Part shown: positions 43,780 to 47,966 of the stretch, piece by piece
Position numbering within the stretch: position 1 is the stretch's first letter
How the letters are laid out: each line of letters opens with the position of its first letter
Source: Phytophthora quininea
Lineage: Eukaryota; Oomycota; Peronosporomycetes; Peronosporales; Peronosporaceae
Length of the DNA: 47,966 nt
Reading direction: 5' to 3'
Assembly (NCBI GenBank): GCA_011947345.1
Contig: JAAVTG010000794.1
Location: forward strand, 1-47,966
Program-made: the position numbers and the translations under genes
The notes under the pieces: generated by a model
Databases searched by the model: none
The model's input: the letters and a program-made list of their open reading frames with translations, nothing else
What the model was told of the DNA's origin: nothing

Positions 43780-44221
43780 TCGAGTATCGGATTCAGCAGT
43801 AGAGAAAGGCGAGGAGGAGTAGAATAATAAATAGGAAGTTTGTGATGAGGAGAGAGAAGTGGAGAAAAGGGTGGGCTGGTTTGAGCTAGAAGTAAAAATA
43901 GTTTGAAGAAGTATTGTTAGGAGTGAAATGGTTGATGAAAGATAAAATGGGTGTGTTTTGTTTAGGTTTGTTTGGTAGATGGAAATTGTATATAGTGTTA
44001 GTTTGTTGAAGAATGGATTGGATTTGAATATGTGGATGGTATGAAGTAATGAAAAGGAAAGTGTAGTAGAATGGAGAAAAATGTAAAATGGTTGAATGAG
44101 GAAAGGGATAAAGTAAATTTGTAAGATGTGAAATGGGTAAGGATTTGTTGTGAAAAGTAAGGTGAAAGGTTGGTTTGAAAAAAGTGTATTAGAATGTGAG
44201 AATTTTAGAGTATGAGAATAA
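43780..44221 (+). repeat. C-poor subtelomeric block, terminal copy
   Basis: G/A/T-rich + strand with very few C, like 41531-42420 in style, though not obviously aligned base for base. Confidence 0.75.
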
Positions 44222-44304
44222 GTGTGTGTAGAGTGTGAGTGTGTGTAGAGTGTGAGTGTGTGTAGAGTGTGATTGTGTGTAGAGTGTGAGTGTGTGTAGA
44301 GTGT
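44222..44304 (+). repeat. 17 bp telomere-associated tandem repeat
   Basis: About five copies of GTGTGTAGAGTGTGAGT, one with a single change (GATT). Related to the repeats at 42420-42531. Confidence 0.9.
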
Positions 44305-44448
44305 GAGTGTTGTAGGGTTTGAGTGTTGTAGGGTTTGAGTGTTGTAGGGTTTGAGTGTTGTAGGGTTTGAGTGTTGTAGGGTTTGAGTGTTGTAGGGTTT
44401 GAGTGTTGTAGGGTTTGAGTGTTGTAGGGTTTGAGTGTTGTAGGGTTT
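44305..44448 (+). repeat. 16 bp telomere-variant tandem repeat, nine copies
   Basis: Nine perfect copies of GAGTGTTGTAGGGTTT. Each holds TAGGGTTT, a partial telomere unit, so the array bridges the 17 bp repeat and the true telomere. Confidence 0.95.
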
Positions 44449-44660
44449 AGGGTTTAGGGTTTAGGGTTTAGGGTTTAGGGTTTAGGGTTTAGGGTTTAGG
44501 GTTTAGGGTTTAGGGTTTAGGGTTTAGGGTTTAGGGTTTAGGGTTTAGGGTTTAGGGTTTAGGGTTTAGGGTTTAGGGTTTAGGGTTTAGGGTTTAGGGT
44601 TTAGGGTTTAGGGTTTAGGGTTTAGGGTTTAGGGTTTAGGGTTTAGGGTTTAGGGTTTAG
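44441..44660 (+). repeat. Telomere repeat tract (TTTAGGG)n
   Basis: 220 nt, about 31 perfect units, then a degenerate TTTAGCGTTTAG. TTTAGGG is the telomere repeat of Phytophthora and many plants. The G-rich strand runs toward the right, so a chromosome end should lie immediately right, yet coding DNA follows with no inverted CCCTAAA tract. Confidence 0.97.
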
Positions 44661-44663
44661 CGT

Positions 44664-45504
44664 TTAGAGATAGGTGAGGATGCCGCTCCCGCGCCGTGGC
44701 TGTCGTACAAGACGCAGGATGGCAAGGTACATGTTCCCTCCTCTTCCTCTTTCGAACGCATGCTTTTCCACGGCTCAACTCCCTCCAGAGCTCAAGAAAA
44801 TAGCCACGTGACAAGGTCATTAACCTACCTGCTGCTATTATCCCCAGGAATATTACTACAATCCGCAGACTAAGGTGACTACATGGACGAGACCCACCTC
44901 CTCTGGCTCCGGCAAGACTCCTCCCAAGCAGAACCACCACAAGAGCAGCTCTGGAGGCTCCGGCTCCAGTTCCGGCGCCTCGCCTGCCCCCATGGGCGGA
45001 GCAGGACGAGGCGGTCTCTTGGCTCAGATCCAGAAAGGCACCAGCCTCAAGAAGGTCAAGACGGTGGAAGACCATGTTCGCAGGCCCCATTGGAACTGTC
45101 AGTGATGGCCCTGCAGGAGGGCTTCATCAGCTCCGTCCCCTGCTCCTGCTCCTAGTGGCGGAGGCATGGGAGCTATGATGGCTGCGATCAAATCTGGAGG
45201 CAATCTGAGAAAGACTCCTGGAGCAGCGATCCAAAGAGACAGCGCAGGCTCAGGGTCTAGTGCTTCGAGCGGAGGAGGAGGTGCAGGTGGCTTTGCGGAG
45301 ATCATGAGGAAGAACCGAGAGGCAGCTGGAAGGACGAGCGGAGGATCAGCCCCGCCGACGCATAATAGCAGCTCGGCTCCGTCCACCCCGCGCAATACAG
45401 CGAGCTACGAGAATGGCAGCTCGGGTTCCGGATCAGTGGAGGCTCAATTGACGGCCATTGAGAGCAAACTGGACAAGATCATGGCGCACCTGGGCATCAG
45501 TTGA
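44664..45504 (+). CDS. WW-domain/WH2 actin-binding-type protein, 5'-truncated
   Basis: Exon 1 (44664-44726) and exon 2 (from 44849) form a WW domain: APWLSYKTQDGK joined to EYYYNPQTKVTTWTRP, with the two signature Trp and the aromatic YYY. After a Ser/Gly linker comes a WH2 motif (LLAQIQKGTSLKKVK), then a second WH2-like motif (AMMAAIKSGGNLRKT), a further basic segment (FAEIMRKNREAAGR) and a C-terminal helix (AQLTAIESKLDKIMAHLG). WH2 motifs bind actin monomers; WW domains bind proline-rich partners, so a role in actin assembly is likely. Two opposed slips between about 45078 and 45130 create an in-frame TGA; the middle frame reads FAGPIGTVSDGPAGG. Nothing upstream of the WW domain remains: the gene is cut by the telomere tract. 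Confidence 0.78.
44727..44848 (+). other. Spliceosomal intron inside the WW domain
   Basis: 122 nt, GGCAAG|GTACATG ... ATCCCCAG|GAATAT. Splicing restores the WW domain in frame (DGK-EYYY). Confidence 0.85.
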
Positions 45505-45636
45505 GTGAGCCAAACAGTAGAACGTTGTGGTGGCCAACCCATTGTTGTCGTGCAGAGACGAACGTGTGAGCGCAAAGTACACAGTCGTTGCCGTGTACTT
45601 TTGCCTGTTGTTAGTCTAGCTAGATGTCCTTACAGC
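45505..45636. other. Convergent 3' intergenic spacer
   Basis: 132 bp between the stop codons of the WW-WH2 gene (+) and the ZNF598 gene (-). It holds both 3' untranslated regions, as is common in gene-dense oomycete DNA. Confidence 0.6.
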
Positions 45637-47934
45637 TTAGCCGAACCTCATGGCCATCTCCGCGAGAGACATGCTCTTCTTCTTTTGTTTCTTCTTGCCA
45701 TTGCCACGCTCTCCATTGTTTGTACTAGGACGGTTTTGTGCGATAGCCTGCACCTGGTCGTCCCACGTAGCGCGTGTTACTGGCTGTACGCCGATCGGCT
45801 TACCGGCCTTGGGCAGTTCAGGGAAATCGTTCTTGACGGTCTTGAAAGTAGGTGCTGCTGGCGGCGGAGTAATTTGCCTCAGTACGGGAGTTGGGGACGA
45901 CGCATATGCTGATGTAGCAGCACTGTAACCTGCAGACGAAGACGAGGTCGAAGACGCACTAAGACTTGCAAACGACTCGGTGGGCACACTCTGGAGCTTA
46001 GTACTCGTGGGAGTACGACCCAGCGCAGGATACGCGGACGAATTCGATGCAGCCGGCGGCGGTGCCTGCCAACTGGAGGACGAACTCCACGTTGTTGAAG
46101 GCTCATCTCGGCCCAGCATCGAGCGCAGATCGGTGTTGTACACGACGGCAGCAGGTTTGCGTCCAGAGGCGGTCTTAAAGCCGCTCTCCTTCAAAGCGTT
46201 TCCCCAGCCAGACTGGGCTGGCGCAGGAGGCTGCTGGTGATTTTGTTTTTGCGGCGTTGAGTCGGAGCTTTCTCTTCTAATTGCTGTTGCGGTTTGACTG
46301 CCTTCTTGTTGCGTTTGGAAGTAGACTCCTGGAAGCCTTGAGCCTTAGCACGTTGCTTGTTGATCTGCTTGTGGTACGCAAAGAACGCGTCCACTTGGTC
46401 CTTGTCAGGAGATAATCTCATAAGAGGCAAGAACAACTGCGAGAAGTGTTCTGGTGAGAACTGGTCGCGCATCTTGGTGTAGAACTCGGGTACTTCCACT
46501 TCGCCCATTCGGAAGCGCTTACAGTCCTCTCGGAAGACTTCATACTTGGCGTCACTGCCCAGCACCTGACGAATTTTAAGCACAACCGCAGTTTTAGACG
46601 GCGCTGGACCAACAGGTTCGTCCTCCTCCGACTCGGACTCTTCTTCCTGTTCCTCAACTACAGCGGGGGCGGCCAATTTTCCTCGAGGCCGCCCAACTTG
46701 CGTCCTTTTTCTTGCCCTTGTTCTTTTTAGCAGGCTTGACGAACCTCATCAGAGGGTTATTGGCGCCAAGCGCAGCAGCAGCAGACGCGAGCTCCGGGTT
46801 GTCGTACTCCCAGCCGTTGTTGTCCATGTGCGCACGCATTGCCGCCGAAGGAGGCGGCGCCAACGCGTTGCGGAATGCCGATCCAGCGCCATTTGATGCC
46901 GCCGAACTCGACACCAACGCCGGGAAGTCCTCAGTCCTGGGACGTCGAGAAGCGCTGCGGTTCTCCCACAACGAGAATGATGTACCCGCAGCCGCACTGT
47001 CCGAGCCCGATAATGACGGGAAGTCGGCCACATTGATCGTGTGACTCCCCGGCTGTTGCTGTTGGAACAAACTCGGGTCTTCAAAGTCGTCTTCGTCTCC
47101 CTGTGAGGCCCGTCTCACCGTGAAATGCACGTCGATCTTGCGACTCGTCTTGATGTGCGGATGCTCCACTTGCATGTGTCCCTGCAGATCCAAATGAGAC
47201 TTAAACACGACAAACTTCTTAGCGAGACACTCTCTCTCCTCGCACAAGAAATGGTCGGCTCGGAAGTGGTTCTCCAGGTCATTGTAGTCCTTGTAGTATC
47301 TGTTCTGGATATTGAGCGAGTACAGACAAATATCGCACTCGAAGTGGTTCTTCCTCAAGTGCTCGTACAGCTCCGTGGTGGAGTAGAACCGATTAAAGCA
47401 AAAGTCGCACCGTGGGTGCCCCATGAAACCTTCGTGGGGGTCTCCTTAGTGTTGTGCTTCTTGAGTTGCTCCTTGGAGTAGAGCTGCAGCTCGCCTAGAA
47501 ACACCTTTTGTTCTCAAGGCAAATGTTGCAGAACTGCAGCTGGTGGACATCTAAAATGTGGGTCTTGAGCCCTGCAATCGTTGCGAACTTCTTGCCGCAC
47601 TTGGGGCAGAGTGGGTCTCGCAGTTTGCGCAAGTGTTTGGCGTGGTCTTCCTTCAGGAAGAACATGGCCGAGGGCTCGTCGAACACGTGGGAGGGCCCGA
47701 TGTTGTCCCCCAGTCCTGGAAGGACTCGAAGCTCTGGTCGTCGTCGGCCAGGCAGATGACGCGCGGCATCTCGGTCTTGCACATGACGCAGCTCTGGCTG
47801 TGCAGCAGCTGCCGCATCCGCAGCGCGCAGACGCTGCACGTGCCCATTGTGGTTGCACACACCGACGGTGTTGAAGCGCCTCTTGTGGTCGATGGCGTTG
47901 CAGCAGAGCACGCACGTGGGGTCGAGTCGGCCAT
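45637..47934 (-). CDS. ZNF598: E3 ubiquitin ligase ZNF598/Hel2 family (frame-broken)
   Basis: A cytosolic sensor of collided ribosomes that ubiquitinates 40S proteins (eS10/uS10) and starts ribosome-associated quality control. From ATG 47934 (MADSTP), an N-terminal RING: CVLCCNAI, VCNHNGH, CSVCALRMR, CVMCKTEM. Then come C2H2-type fingers (CPKCGKKFATIAGLKTHI, FCNICLE, CDFCFNRFYSTTELYEH, HFLCEERECLAKKF). After a low-complexity part with short FPSL/FPAL motifs is a conserved C-terminal helical region (FREDCKRFRMGEVEVPEFY), ending NDFPELPKAGKPIGVQPV and SMSLAEMAMRFG. About 760 residues, the usual family length. Some seven single-base slips break it (near 47918, 47838, 47709, 47513, 47446, 46673 and 46250), most in homopolymers. 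As all domains are conserved, sequence error is more likely than loss. Confidence 0.93.
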
Positions 47935-47966
47935 ACTAGTTGTTTGGTGTCTTCTAACGGCTTGGT

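Noticed and set aside
44305..44448. CRISPR-like array
   Set aside because: The 16 bp units are contiguous with no spacers; this is a telomere-associated tandem repeat in a eukaryote.

Overview
This window is eukaryotic and looks like an oomycete (Phytophthora-type stramenopile) subtelomere. The reasons are a TTTAGGG telomere tract, two short GT-AG introns (62 and 122 nt), a tyrosine recombinase with a GCR1_C-like tail (Crypton type), Mutator-like (MULE) and non-LTR elements, an OrsD-RecQ helicase gene, and two ordinary housekeeping-type genes at the right edge. Plants share the telomere repeat, so the group call is an inference and I do not name a genus. I saw no tRNA, rRNA or CRISPR array.

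Layout, left to right. 1-508 holds the broken 5' part of a lysine-rich gene on the minus strand. 509-4510 is subtelomeric repeat (C-poor blocks, degenerate ~120 bp repeats, a duplicated 117 bp unit) interrupted by a 1,963 bp MULE (2315-4277). 4511-7295 has low-complexity and uncharacterised reading frames. 7296-12463 is a non-LTR retrotransposon split by a second one; each carries its own 18 bp target-site duplication. 14332-19017 (-) is a large gene with C2H2 fingers, an OrsD-type zinc region and a RecQ helicase, the architecture of fungal telomere-linked helicases. 19933-26640 (+) is a voltage-gated cation channel gene, split by a 4.1 kb TIR element (21971-26114, 11 bp duplication). That element carries half a MULE transposase and a divergent Crypton-like recombinase. 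26.7-36.6 kb holds compact, mostly unrecognised frames, a pogo/Tigger relic and a possible primase zinc motif. 36.6-39.8 kb is repeat-derived and without genes. 39.8-40.3 kb is a PD-(D/E)XK nuclease-like fragment. 40.8-44.66 kb is two stacked subtelomeric modules, the first ending in a 12 nt telomere remnant and the second in 220 nt of perfect TTTAGGG repeats. Right of this, with no matching inverted telomere, are a 5'-truncated WW-WH2 actin-binding-type gene and a complete ZNF598/Hel2 ribosome-collision ubiquitin ligase gene.

Two cautions govern every reading. First, nearly all long genes, including the probably important ZNF598 gene, are broken by single-base indels, many in homopolymer runs. 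That points to uncorrected long-read assembly as much as to gene decay, so I call frames broken only as seen here. Second, the telomere points right but is followed by coding DNA, so either a real fusion or insertion or a chimeric contig joins the two parts. Family assignments rest on motifs recognised by eye; no database was searched.
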